Assembly (NCBI RefSeq): GCF_009914335.1
Contig: NZ_CP043925.1
Location: 744,001-808,000 of the forward strand
Direction: 5' to 3'
DNA length: 64,000 bases
DNA from: Proteus columbae
GTDB lineage: Bacteria; Pseudomonadota; Gammaproteobacteria; Enterobacterales; Enterobacteriaceae
Below, one piece after another: positions 41,879 to 50,601 of this stretch (position 1 is its first letter; each line of letters opens with the position of its first letter). Below the pieces are notes generated by a model, which saw nothing but the letters and a program-made list of their open reading frames with translations, was not told the origin of the DNA and searched no databases. Made by a program: the position numbers and the translations under genes.

Positions 41879-41904
41879 CCCCGTGCTGGCTTGCCAGTAC
41901 GGGG
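41879..41904 (+). other. Strong intercistronic hairpin between btsT and yjiX
   Basis: CCCCGTGCTGGC, a TT loop, then GCCAGTACGGGG form a 12-bp GC-rich stem with one G-U pair and no T tract. It probably stabilises or separates the btsT message rather than ending it. Confidence 0.6.
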
Positions 41905-41918
41905 CTTAGGAGAAACTT

Positions 41919-42125
41919 ATGTTTGGTAATTTAGGACAAGCTGGAAAATATCTAGGACAAGCAGCACGTATGCTAATAGGTATTCCTGATTACGATAATT
42001 ATGTGCAACACATGAAAGATAACCATCCAGATAAGCCTGTTATGACCTATAACGAGTTTTTCCGTGAGCGTCAGGAAGCCCGTTATGGCGGTGGTGATGG
42101 TAAAGGCGGTTTTCGCTGTTGCTAA
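41919..42125 (+). CDS. yjiX: YbdD/YjiX family small protein
   Basis: 68-residue protein almost identical in plan to E. coli Yji[33 protein letters not shown], ending in [11 protein letters not shown]. These proteins always accompany CstA/BtsT transporters. A role in transporter function is likely but the mechanism is unknown. The C-terminal Cys pair is conserved. AGGAGAAACTT is the ribosome site. It lies between btsT and yjiA in one operon. Confidence 0.93.
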   Translation: MFGNLGQAGKYLGQAARMLIGIPDYDNYVQHMKDNHPDKPVMTYNEFFRERQEARYGGGDGKGGFRCC

Positions 42126-42144
42126 TGATCCGTAAAGGAGATAA

Positions 42145-43128
42145 ATGATGGAACCTATTGCAGTGACAATACTGACCGGTTTTTTAGGATCAGGAAAAAC
42201 AACACTTTTACGTCATATGCTTAATGAAGAGCATGGCTATAAAATTGCCGTTATTGAAAATGAATTTGGTGAAGTCCCTATTGATGATGAAATCATTGGT
42301 GATAGAGCCACTCAAATTAAAACACTGACCAATGGTTGTATTTGTTGCAGTAAATCGAATGAATTAGAAGATACGCTATTAGATTTATGTGACAGCCTAG
42401 ATCGCGGTGAAATCGAATTTGATAGATTAGTTATTGAATGCACTGGGATGGCTGATCCAGGCCCTATTAGCCAAACATTCTTTTCTCATGAGATCATCTG
42501 CCAGCGCTACTTATTAGATGGCATTATCACACTTGTTGATAATGTTCACGCTCAGCAACAACTGGATCAATTCACGATTGCACAATCACAAATTGGTTAT
42601 GCTGACCGCATTCTGTTAACGAAAACAGATGTCACTCCAGCCTCTCCTGAATTAATGGCACGATTAAGACGTATTAATGCTAGAGCGCCTGTGCATACCG
42701 TGATCCATGGACAAATTGATTTAGGATTACTGTTTAACGTAAAAGGTTTTATGTTGAACGATAACCTCGATGTAAAACAGCCTCTGTTTCGTTATCAGGC
42801 TGATAAGCAAGATGACATTAATTCGATTGTACTAAAGTTTGATTATCCTGTTGAGTTACAAGAAGTTTCAGACGTAATGGAAAAATTATTATTAAGCTTT
42901 GCTGATAATCTTTTGCGTTATAAAGGGATATTAAATATTAAAGACCAACCTAATCGCTTGTTATTCCAAGGTGTACAACGCCTTTATAGTGCTGATTGGG
43001 ATAGACCGTGGAATGAAGATGAAACTCGTCAAAGCACATTGGTTTTTATTGGTATTCAATTACCAGAAGAAGAGATAAGAGCCAATTTTGATGCATTGAT
43101 GCCTAGTACAGAAGAGAAGGCTTATTAA
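42145..43128 (+). CDS. yjiA: COG0523-family metal-binding GTPase YjiA
   Basis: 327-residue G3E GTPase of the CobW/COG0523 group. P-loop GFLGSGKTT, the metal-binding CxCC motif in GCICCSKSNELED, guanine-binding TKTD, and a C-terminal CobW_C domain (FQGVQRLYSADWDRPW). E. coli YjiA binds zinc and other metals; its client is unknown. AAAGGAG precedes two consecutive ATGs (42145 and 42148); the second gives the E. coli-like MEPIAVT start. It is the last gene of btsT-yjiX-yjiA. Confidence 0.92.
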   Translation: MMEPIAVTILTGFLGSGKTTLLRHMLNEEHGYKIAVIENEFGEVPIDDEIIGDRATQIKTLTNGCICCSKSNELEDTLLDLCDSLDRGEIEFDRLVIECTGMADPGPISQTFFSHEIICQRYLLDGIITLVDNVHAQQQLDQFTIAQSQIGYADRILLTKTDVTPASPELMARLRRINARAPVHTVIHGQIDLGLLFNVKGFMLNDNLDVKQPLFRYQADKQDDINSIVLKFDYPVELQEVSDVMEKLLLSFADNLLRYKGILNIKDQPNRLLFQGVQRLYSADWDRPWNEDETRQSTLVFIGIQLPEEEIRANFDALMPSTEEKAY

Positions 43129-43184
43129 CCTAATACCCTGTAGTGAGTGTTAAAAAGCAGTAAGAAGTAAAGTAGTTAAGTAAC

Positions 43185-43227
43185 CGTAGTCGTTGAAACG
43201 TAGTAGTTGAAATGTAGTAGCCGTAAA
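43185..43227. repeat. Three imperfect 14-bp tandem repeats after yjiA
   Basis: CGTAGTCGTTGAAA, CGTAGTAGTTGAAA and TGTAGTAGCCGTAAA are adjacent in the noncoding gap between the convergent genes yjiA and cyuA. More GTAGT-like words lie just before (43171) and after. Confidence 0.7.
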
Positions 43228-43250
43228 TAGCAGTAACGAATATTGATAAG

Positions 43251-43330
43251 CTCCTGACTTGAGGAGGATCCTGTTCCTAGGATCTTATGTTTCACCCCAT
43301 AATAACCAATATTATGGGGTGTTTTTTTTT
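43251..43330. terminator. Hairpin series and strong bidirectional terminator between yjiA and cyuA
   Basis: Three stems follow one another: CTCCT/AGGAG (43251-43266), GATCCT/AGGATC (43267-43284), and CACCCCATAAT/ATTATGGGGTG (43293-43321) with TTTTTTTTT after it. The last one is a textbook terminator for the yjiA side. On the other strand it also closes the cyuA transcript. Confidence 0.8.
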
Positions 43331-43341
43331 AAACGCTCAAA

Positions 43342-44664
43342 TTAGCCATTAGCAACGGCTTTATATTCCATGATCTCAATAATTTGAACATCGGTATGTT
43401 GCATTGCACGGCTTGCTAGTGCACATAGATTTTCAATTGTAGAATCAACATCATGAGCGACAATACCGTCATTACCTGTCACATAAGTGTTATCTAGAGC
43501 CATTAACACAGCTTTATAAGCTGCACTTGCACCAGTTGAGACTTTCATCGCACAACTATTTGAAGCACCATCACAAATCACACCGCTGATATCACCAATC
43601 ATGCTACTAATTGCCATAGCCATAGATTCGTAACGTTCATCCATTAGCCATGCAATTGCACCAGCTGCGCCCATTGATGCGGTTGTTGCTGCACATAACG
43701 CAGATAGTGCAGGAAATTTATGGTGAATATAAATAGCCAGTAAATGGGAAAGCATTAATGCTCTTGCCATTTTCTCTTCGCCAACTTGTAAATATTCAGC
43801 AACCACGACAACAGGCATCGTTGCGGCAATACCTTGGTTACCTGAGCCAGAATTACTCATTGCGGGTAAAACGGCACCACCCATACGCGCATCAGAGGCA
43901 GCAGAAGTACGGATCATGATTTCTGATAATAAATCTTTTGCTAATAAGCCACGCTGTTGCTGGCGTTGTAAAGTTTGCCCAATATGTAAACCATAAGTAT
44001 TGTTCAAACCTTCTTTTGATAGCGCATCATTTAAGTGTGCTGACTCAAGGATAAAAGAAATTTCTTCTACTGGAGTTTGGGTAACAAACTGGTAAATTTC
44101 TTGAGTGTTGGTTTGGGTTAACGTTTCTTTTATTTCGCAAGGTGATGCAGACTGTTCTGCGCCAGCACAAGTATTATCAAGAACAACATGACCGTTATGA
44201 ATAATTTTAACAATATTAGTGTGGTTACCTGCAATAATGACAGTTGCGCTGTTTTCACTATCTTCAACAGTCACTTCACTATATAGAACTTCTTGGCACT
44301 CTTTTTTAATTGAAACATTCACAATGCCAGCAGCTAACAGTGCTTTGCTTTGTTCAACGTGTTCAGGCGTTGTATTTTTTAATACTTCTAAACCTGCTTC
44401 ACTGTCACCACCAACGGCACCTAGGCTTGCTGCAATGGATAATCCCACCATGCCTGTACCTGGTACGGTTACGCCCATACCGTTTTTCATTAAATTAGGA
44501 GAGACTTCAGCACTAATGCGGGTAATCGCGTGTTGTAAGTAACGTGCTGCTGTTGCAGCCGCTAATGCAAGCGAAATAGGCTCTGTACAACCTAAAGCGG
44601 GTTTTACTTGTTGCTTAACTGCCGCTATCAATATTTTCCAACGAGAAGATAATTGTTCTTTCAT
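43342..44664 (-). CDS. cyuA: L-cysteine desulfidase CyuA (YhaM, UPF0597)
   Basis: Iron-sulfur enzyme that splits cysteine to pyruvate, ammonia and sulfide; E. coli CyuA is the main anaerobic cysteine-degrading enzyme. About 440 residues. The conserved start region [17 protein letters not shown] and the segments [11 protein letters not shown] and [17 protein letters not shown] match the family. Cys residues in [13 protein letters not shown] and CDGASNSC are cluster-ligand candidates. The open frame extends to a TTG at 44697; I prefer the ATG at 44664 (MKEQLSSRW), with 44673 as an alternative. The transporter cyuP is not adjacent. Pyruvate from this reaction links it loosely to btsT. Confidence 0.9.
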   Translation of the reverse strand: MKEQLSSRWKILIAAVKQQVKPALGCTEPISLALAAATAARYLQHAITRISAEVSPNLMKNGMGVTVPGTGMVGLSIAASLGAVGGDSEAGLEVLKNTTPEHVEQSKALLAAGIVNVSIKKECQEVLYSEVTVEDSENSATVIIAGNHTNIVKIIHNGHVVLDNTCAGAEQSASPCEIKETLTQTNTQEIYQFVTQTPVEEISFILESAHLNDALSKEGLNNTYGLHIGQTLQRQQQRGLLAKDLLSEIMIRTSAASDARMGGAVLPAMSNSGSGNQGIAATMPVVVVAEYLQVGEEKMARALMLSHLLAIYIHHKFPALSALCAATTASMGAAGAIAWLMDERYESMAMAISSMIGDISGVICDGASNSCAMKVSTGASAAYKAVLMALDNTYVTGNDGIVAHDVDSTIENLCALASRAMQHTDVQIIEIMEYKAVANG

Positions 44665-45307
44665 TGCATGCATCCAATAAACAGTATGAAAATTCAATGG
44701 GTTATTCTATTTTTAATACAAACATCATACTGAATTTATGGGAGAAAGTTTTTTCTGAATTTACTAAGATTGTACAAATTTTGAGAAAATACTGCCCTTA
44801 TTAACTTTAAAAATGGTAATTTTTTCTATGTTAAAAACAAGGCAACCGTATTGACTCTCTTGCGATATTTATCAATAAAAAGGAGGGTGTTTTGTATTCT
44901 TTTTATTAAAGAGACGTGGTGAGAAACATAAAGAGAATGAGATGGTGTTAATATCTAATAATAAGACTAAATAAAAATGCAATAGAACGAATACACCATT
45001 CTATTGCTAGTATAATTATCATACTTAATGTGGGCTAACTCAGAATAGTTAAAATAAATGGCAATGAGTGAGTGCGTTTAATATCATGTCATCATTTTAA
45101 CAAAATAAATAATAGGCGTTTTATTTTCTGCTGTATAAGAATAATATCTTATTATTTTGTTAATATTTTCATTGATTTAGTAATTTTATTTTTGTTTTAA
45201 AATGATTGAGTAAATATATTTTAAATAAAATGTAACTAATTTTTTATTTATGAAAATAACAATAAATTATCTTCACTTATTTTTAAGATGTTTATTATTT
45301 GAAAATA
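44665..45307. other. Intergenic region between cyuA and the dcuC terminator
   Basis: About 640 bp of very AT-rich DNA. It contains the cyuA promoter region. I see no supportable ORF, RNA or repeat. Confidence 0.5.
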
Positions 45308-45335
45308 ACCTGAAGCAACAATTATTGCTTCAGGT
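45308..45335 (-). terminator. Hairpin terminator after dcuC
   Basis: ACCTGAAGCAA, a 6-nt loop, then TTGCTTCAGGT is a perfect 11-bp stem just past the dcuC stop. On the minus strand it is followed by TATTTTCAAATAA. Confidence 0.75.
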
Positions 45336-45342
45336 ATATTTA

Positions 45343-46710
45343 TTAATAATAGAAGATAGCAATAATAGCACTATGGAATACAAAACCGACCATAAGCGGT
45401 ACTGCTGTTCTCTTTACAACATCAAACGGTTGTAATTTTGCGCCACTCGATACGGCAATGATTACACCCGCCACTGGAGACATACCTCGTCCCATATGTG
45501 ACGCTTGTTGCATTGGTAAAATCATCGCAATTGGGTTTACGCCCATGCTATGGGCAATTTGTGGAATAAGTTCAACGAAGGCAAGGAAAGGTGCATTACC
45601 TGAACCCATAATAATCGCGGCAGCTAATGTTACGATAGCGAAGACCAATGCCATTGCAAATGGTGGTAGGCCAACAGATTCTGCCATAACGATCAGACTG
45701 TCTATTGCACCACTGACTTTAATACCATGAGCAAAAACACCTGCTGCGACTAATAATCCCACAACATTACTAAATGCAGAACCCATACCCTTTAAGAAAT
45801 GCTGGAAGCCCGCACACACTGATTTAAAATCACGTAAGCGTAATGTTTCAATCAGCATACAAATTGCCATTGAAATCAATACAATAGTGACTACATCAAG
45901 GTGAATGCCTTTAACAAATAGGCTTGATGAACTTACTGCCATAATGATAGGTAACATTGGCAGTAAGGCATAAAAGCCGGGTACATTTTTATCACTCTTT
46001 GCTTCTTCAGACATTTTGCCTAATTGAGGCACAAACCCAGCTTTGCGATCACAATGGCGTTGCCAGAAGATATGTGTAATACCGACGGCTAATACGGTAG
46101 CAATCGCCGCAGGTCCTTGGTAATAAAGCACATATTCAACAACGCCTAAATCAACTGCTTTTGCACCACGAATAGCATCAATTGCTGTTGGGGTATAAGC
46201 AACGCCCAATGAGGTTGCAATCACGCCAGCCGCGGAAGCGGGGGATAAGCCAAGCCCTATCATAATCGGGAACATCGTACCCATTAATAGAACGGCCAAT
46301 CCTGTTGCTGAAGGAATAGCAAGTTGCAAAATACTTGCGAGTAAAAAAGAGAGAAATAGCAACACATAAGGTGAGCGCATATTTTTCAATGGACGAGTTG
46401 CAACACGGACAACGGCCTCATTGGCACCAATATGATCCATATAATGTGCAAATCCCATCAGCGCCATGATCATTAAACCAAGATCAGCCGCACGGCTACT
46501 AAAGAGATCACGCATTACTTCAAAAGGATCTAACCAGCCAATACCTGTTGTTTTGACATTTTTAGGAAGAATATCTCCCCAACCAAACATCATTGTTAGC
46601 GCCATTAAGGCTAAACCCGCCACTAACAAAACAGGCTCGGCTTTATATCCTTTCAAGATCATTCTAGCGACAATAACAACGACAACTAAGACCGCAAGAA
46701 TTTGGATCAT
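45343..46710 (-). CDS. dcuC: DcuC-family C4-dicarboxylate transporter
   Basis: 455-residue inner-membrane carrier with about 12 helices. Family features include SILQLAIPSATGLAVLLMGTMFPIM, TSLGVAYTPTAIDAIRGA and MGSGNAPFLAFVELIPQIAHSMGVNP. DcuC proteins move succinate, fumarate and malate, mainly anaerobically. Its start overlaps the pepT stop by 4 bp, so translation is coupled to the peptidase. Pairing with a peptidase could also suggest an amino-acid or peptide-derived substrate, so the exact cargo is uncertain. Confidence 0.85.
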   Translation of the reverse strand: MIQILAVLVVVVIVARMILKGYKAEPVLLVAGLALMALTMMFGWGDILPKNVKTTGIGWLDPFEVMRDLFSSRAADLGLMIMALMGFAHYMDHIGANEAVVRVATRPLKNMRSPYVLLFLSFLLASILQLAIPSATGLAVLLMGTMFPIMIGLGLSPASAAGVIATSLGVAYTPTAIDAIRGAKAVDLGVVEYVLYYQGPAAIATVLAVGITHIFWQRHCDRKAGFVPQLGKMSEEAKSDKNVPGFYALLPMLPIIMAVSSSSLFVKGIHLDVVTIVLISMAICMLIETLRLRDFKSVCAGFQHFLKGMGSAFSNVVGLLVAAGVFAHGIKVSGAIDSLIVMAESVGLPPFAMALVFAIVTLAAAIIMGSGNAPFLAFVELIPQIAHSMGVNPIAMILPMQQASHMGRGMSPVAGVIIAVSSGAKLQPFDVVKRTAVPLMVGFVFHSAIIAIFYY

Positions 46711-47960
46711 GCTTTAGCTCCAGGTGCAAAGCGTTCAGCGGTGATCTTAACGACAGATTTTAAGACATCACTTGCCGCATAAAGCGATTTAACTGGCAGA
46801 TATTCATAAATAGAGTGGAAGTTATGAGCGCCAGTAAAAATATTAGGACAAGGCAGACCATTTTGAGAGAGTGCAGCTCCATCATAACCACCGCGCATTG
46901 GGATTGGGCGAGGTGTAATGCCATTCGCTTCATAAGCCGCTACTGCAATATCGATAGGATAGCGGTTATCACCTTGCAGGCTATTAAACACGTTTGCATA
47001 ACGATCTGCTAGTTTACAAGTGACAGAGCCTTCACCCCATAAACCTTCACAATAATCTGAGAGTTGTTTTAAAAATGCCATGCGGTGCGCATAACCTTTT
47101 TCGGTGAAATCACGCACATCCATTTTTAATACAGTACGCGCGCTATTACCTGCTAATTGTTTTACCCAATAATAACCTTCACGGCCTTCTGTATATTCAG
47201 GTGCTTCACCGCCCGGTAACATAGCAACAAATTTATGTGCCATTAACAGTGAGTTTTTTAATTTCCCTTTGGCTGACATTGGGTGCGCTGATGCGCCTGT
47301 AAAGGTGATTTCAACATCACCCGCATTCCAGTTTTCATACACTAATTCACCAATACCACAGCAATCTAAGGTATAGGCAAAATCAGCACCAAATTCTTTA
47401 GTATCAAAGACTTTTGCACCACGTAAACCTTGTTCTTCATCTGGCACAAAACCAATTTTAACTGTACCGTGTTTAACTTCAGGATGCTGTTTAAAGTACT
47501 GCAACATATCCATAATAGAGGCGATAGCGGCTTTATCGTCAGCACCTAATAGGCTTGTGCCATCGGTCACGATAATATCGTCACCAATATAGTTTTCTAA
47601 TTCAGGAAACTCGCTTTGGCGCAGATAAATATCAAGTTCTTTGTTTAAGCAAAGGTCACCGCCTTTATAAGGTAGGATTTGCGCTTTGGTATCGTTAGTT
47701 TGTTCAGCGCTGGTATCTAGATGACCAAAAAAGGCAACCGTAGGGACATCATAATCAAGGTTTGAAGGAAGTGTCGCTGTGACAATCGCGGTATCGCGAA
47801 TTTTAATATCTTCAACACCTAACGCTTTTAATTCTTCCACTAATTGTAGTGCAAGCACTCGCTGACCTTCCGATGAAGGCATGATACCAGCAGCGCCATT
47901 TTCCCTGTTAGTTGTGGTGTTAACTTTTGTATAAGAAATAAAACGTTCAACGAGATTCAT
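46707..47960 (-). CDS. pepT: Tripeptidase PepT
   Basis: Zinc peptidase (M20 family) that removes the N-terminal residue of tripeptides in the cytoplasm. Metal-ligand and catalytic segments: AFFGHLDTS, TDGTSLLGADDKAAIASIMDML, VPDEEQGLRGA, DCCGIGE and TGAHNFHSIYEYLP. The start at 47960 (MNLVERFISYTKVNTTTNRE) gives 417 residues; the frame is open 20 codons upstream without a ribosome site. A partial duplicate of its first 107 codons lies at 49615-49938. It forms an operon with dcuC; in enterobacteria pepT is typically induced anaerobically. Confidence 0.93.
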   Translation of the reverse strand: MNLVERFISYTKVNTTTNRENGAAGIMPSSEGQRVLALQLVEELKALGVEDIKIRDTAIVTATLPSNLDYDVPTVAFFGHLDTSAEQTNDTKAQILPYKGGDLCLNKELDIYLRQSEFPELENYIGDDIIVTDGTSLLGADDKAAIASIMDMLQYFKQHPEVKHGTVKIGFVPDEEQGLRGAKVFDTKEFGADFAYTLDCCGIGELVYENWNAGDVEITFTGASAHPMSAKGKLKNSLLMAHKFVAMLPGGEAPEYTEGREGYYWVKQLAGNSARTVLKMDVRDFTEKGYAHRMAFLKQLSDYCEGLWGEGSVTCKLADRYANVFNSLQGDNRYPIDIAVAAYEANGITPRPIPMRGGYDGAALSQNGLPCPNIFTGAHNFHSIYEYLPVKSLYAASDVLKSVVKITAERFAPGAKA

Positions 47961-48090
47961 GACAAGACTCCATTGTGTTTGATTTTTTGTATTCTCTCTA
48001 TTAAAGCTTAGTTGTCTCATTTATTGGAAAGGGCAACACCTACTTGTTGTATCATAAAAAAACCAGCAGGGAATTAGAGGAAAATAATTT
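47642..48090. repeat. pepT 5' region, first copy of a direct repeat
   Basis: The first third of pepT and about 130 bp of its upstream DNA occur again at 49620-50058 in the same orientation. The copies are nearly identical, with scattered substitutions and a deletion of about 12 bp in the second copy next to GACTCCATT. Similarity ends abruptly at both ends. Confidence 0.92.
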
Positions 48091-48333
48091 TTTTTGCAGA
48101 AAATTTTTAATGTTAATTAATATTTAATTTTTGGTTTTTTCTTTATTAAAAAAAATCGTGTTTTGTATAGGTGAGGTTATTTTATTTACTTTATGACTTC
48201 TATTTTTGTGAAGTTAATCATTAAACTTCACTATTATTTCTTTATCATAATTAATATATTTTTTGAAAATTATTAAGTTTTTTTCTTAAAATAAATGCTA
48301 TTTATTTAAAAAAATAGAAAAGAGAAGTGATAG

Positions 48334-49482
48334 ATGAGGGGGATCCTGAGAGTAAAATATTGTTTATATATAAATAATATGAGTATTATGATAATGAATG
48401 GTATCAATGAAATTGGTAGAAAATCACCCTCTATTGCGAATAAAATAGTCTCCATAGACGGGGAAATAAAACTCTCTATTTCTAATCTATCTATCAAGGT
48501 GAGGAATACAATAAATGAATTTATTCACCCTAATCGCTATGAAAAGAAAATGTTTTTTAAAAAGAAACAGAGTGTTTTAAAATTTATCGAACTTCCAAAT
48601 AAAGATTTGATACCAATTGATAAAGCTATTAACGCTCTTCGTTCATGTAAACAAGATAGTTTGTTGAAGAGTAAGATGTTATTAATTGATTATATTACAG
48701 ATATGAAATTTAAACCTCTAATGAATAATTTTGAATTACTAGAGAAATCCAATTCTAATTATTTAAAAGAAAGTGAAATTGAATTTGATGATACAAGATA
48801 TGAATCTGCAAATTTTCATTCTTATGAAATAATTGAACATGGTGAAAAAGAATCATCAACGCTATCTAATTTAAATAATGATGATACACCGATAGAATCT
48901 AATGAAAACAAATTAGCTATTGAAAAGGACAAATTTAAATCTTTCTTGATTGAAACAACAAAAGACATATCATTATTAGATAGATTATCAGATAGCGATA
49001 ATAGTTATGGCTATACTTTTCTTGCTAAAGCCTCTAATTTTTTAGAAGATTATAATGGGATTGAAAATAAAGAAAAATCAAACTGTTTTAATAAGAAGAA
49101 TTATTTAAATAAATTGGTTAAATCAGATTGTTTTTTTAAATTAAATAAAAAAGCTAATGATATTATTTGCTTACAATATTTAAAAAATGAGCAAAGCAAG
49201 CATGAAAATGGTGTTGTAGAAGAAATTATTATTAAGCAGCCTAGTGAAGAGGAGAAATTAAAAGAAACAGAGAAACAAAAAGAAACTCTAGCCGGAAAAG
49301 ATAAGATAAATGAAAGAAATCTAGCATTGATAGAGAAAGAGCATAAAGCTAGATTTAATTTAATAAATAACAATAAATTAATTGGTGGTTTTTTAGATGA
49401 AATAGACGAACAGCTTAAAATATCGAATGAAAATAAGCATCTTACATTAAAAGAATTATTGGAAAAAGTTAAAAAAAGCTAA
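48334..49482 (+). CDS. AT-rich protein of unknown function, candidate secreted effector
   Basis: 382 residues, not recognised. It is rich in Lys, Asn, Glu, Ser and Ile with no membrane helices or signal peptide. A charged helical C-terminal third (EEEKLKETEKQKETLAGKDKINERNLALIEKEHKARF) is likely a coiled coil. The segment YESANFHSYEIIEHGE, just after an acidic stretch, has two tyrosines in a setting that could be phosphorylated. The start at 48334 follows AGAAG; a later ATG at 48379 (MSIMIMNG) is also possible. It is flanked by the two pepT-region repeats, and its base composition is unlike pepT or dcuC, pointing to acquisition. The effector call is inference from its resemblance in style to the 50602, 57842 and 59872 proteins. 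Confidence 0.6.
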   Translation: MRGILRVKYCLYINNMSIMIMNGINEIGRKSPSIANKIVSIDGEIKLSISNLSIKVRNTINEFIHPNRYEKKMFFKKKQSVLKFIELPNKDLIPIDKAINALRSCKQDSLLKSKMLLIDYITDMKFKPLMNNFELLEKSNSNYLKESEIEFDDTRYESANFHSYEIIEHGEKESSTLSNLNNDDTPIESNENKLAIEKDKFKSFLIETTKDISLLDRLSDSDNSYGYTFLAKASNFLEDYNGIENKEKSNCFNKKNYLNKLVKSDCFFKLNKKANDIICLQYLKNEQSKHENGVVEEIIIKQPSEEEKLKETEKQKETLAGKDKINERNLALIEKEHKARFNLINNNKLIGGFLDEIDEQLKISNENKHLTLKELLEKVKKS

Positions 49483-49614
49483 AATTATGATGGTGGTGCC
49501 CATGGTTTTTATTGTAGCTGTATTTTAAATTTCAATGATAAATTGATAATGTTTAAAAATAAAAACACACAAAATGGTTTTGTTACCATGCTAAATGACG
49601 TAATAGATATCAAG

Positions 49615-49938
49615 TTACTTGTTTAAATAAAGATAACCACCTTTATAAGGAATAACTTGCGCTTTTTTCTTATTAACTTGTTCTACACTGGTACCTAAAT
49701 GACCAAAAAAGGCAACCGTAGGGATATCATAATCAAGGTTTGAAGGAAGTGTTGCTGTGACAATTGCGGTATCGCGAATTTTGATATCTTCAACACCTAA
49801 CGCTTTTAATTCTTCCACTAATTGTAGTGCAAGTACTCGCTGACCTTCCGATGAAGGTATGATACCAGCAGCGTCATTTTCCCTGTTAGTTGTGGTGTTA
49901 ACTTTTGTATAAGGAATAAAACGTTCAACGAGATTCAT
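49615..49938 (-). pseudogene. Truncated duplicate of pepT (first 107 codons)
   Basis: Starts MNLVERFIPYTKVNTTTNRE like pepT, matches it to GGYLYLNK, and then stops at once (pepT continues LNKELDIYLRQ). The catalytic Asp/Glu and most ligands are missing, so it cannot be active. A few replacements (for example FGHLGTS for FGHLDTS, which removes a conserved Asp) show it is drifting. Confidence 0.92.
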
Positions 49939-50058
49939 GACAAGACTCCATTTTGTATTCTCTTTATTAAAGCTTAGTTGTCTCATTTATTGGAAAGGGC
50001 AACACCTACTTGTTGTATCATAAAAAAACTAGCAGGGAATTAGAGTAAAATAATTTTT
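49620..50058. repeat. pepT 5' region, second copy of a direct repeat
   Basis: Partner of 47642-48090. It includes the pepT upstream DNA up to the run AAAATAATTTTTA, where similarity stops and the decayed gene at 50044-50500 begins. Confidence 0.92.
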
Positions 50059-50500
50059 AGGTCTAAAAAAAGCATCTCTAATATCAAAAATAATCAGAGT
50101 GAAAATGATAATATAAAATTAGATTATAAAAAATAAAAAAGATATTGATGAGGTTTTTGATAGGGGTTTATCTAGAGCACAAAGAAAAGTAAAAAGTGAT
50201 GAAATAAAAGAAATAGTAATTAATGATATTATCTCTTCTTTGGAGGAAACACCTACATTAGAGAAAGAAAAAATTACAGAGTTTAAGAATGAGTTATATT
50301 TTAATTCTAAATTGATTTTGTTTTCTGGTGATACAACGTCTTTAACGAAAATTAAAGAAGATTTTATGGGTTCAATAGTTGATACTCTATTAAATTCAGA
50401 TGATAAGATAAAATATAATATTGGAAATATTGATGGTTATAAATATTTTTTACAAGATAGTATTAATAATACTGTCGATATTATTCTTTACAAAAATTAG
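50044..50500 (+). pseudogene. Decayed AT-rich gene, remnant of an effector-like protein
   Basis: Two overlapping reading frames make one composite. Frame one runs from 50059 (RSKKSISNIKNNQSENDN, then IKLDYKK) to a TAA at 50134. Frame two is open from 50123 to the stop at 50500 (DIDEVFDRGLSRAQRKVKSD ... NNTVDIILYKN). They meet in a run of A residues, so a one-base change probably broke the frame. No good start codon is present at either beginning, because the pepT duplicate joins it there; a TTG at 50240 could start only an 86-residue piece. It is not recognised. Composition matches the neighbouring unknown genes. Confidence 0.55.
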
Positions 50501-50546
50501 CTTTATATATTTTCTTGTAAAAATTATTTATATGGATGGTGGATAA

Positions 50547-50597
50547 ATGGTAGATGAAGAAAAATCGAAATATATAATATTATCTATATTTAACTAA
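50547..50597 (+). CDS. Possible 16-codon leader ORF before the EPIY protein gene
   Basis: ATG at 50547, encoding MVDEEKSKYIILSIFN and stopping 5 bp before the 50602 ATG. It has a GGTGG ribosome site of the same kind as the 59872 gene. It may be a leader peptide, or the remains of an older start. Confidence 0.25.
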   Translation: MVDEEKSKYIILSIFN

Positions 50598-50601
50598 TAG
50601 G

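Noticed and set aside
45250..45435. 61-residue ORF upstream of dcuC's end
   Set aside because: It reads through the dcuC terminator hairpin into the dcuC 3' end on the other strand, has no ribosome site and no similarity I recognise.
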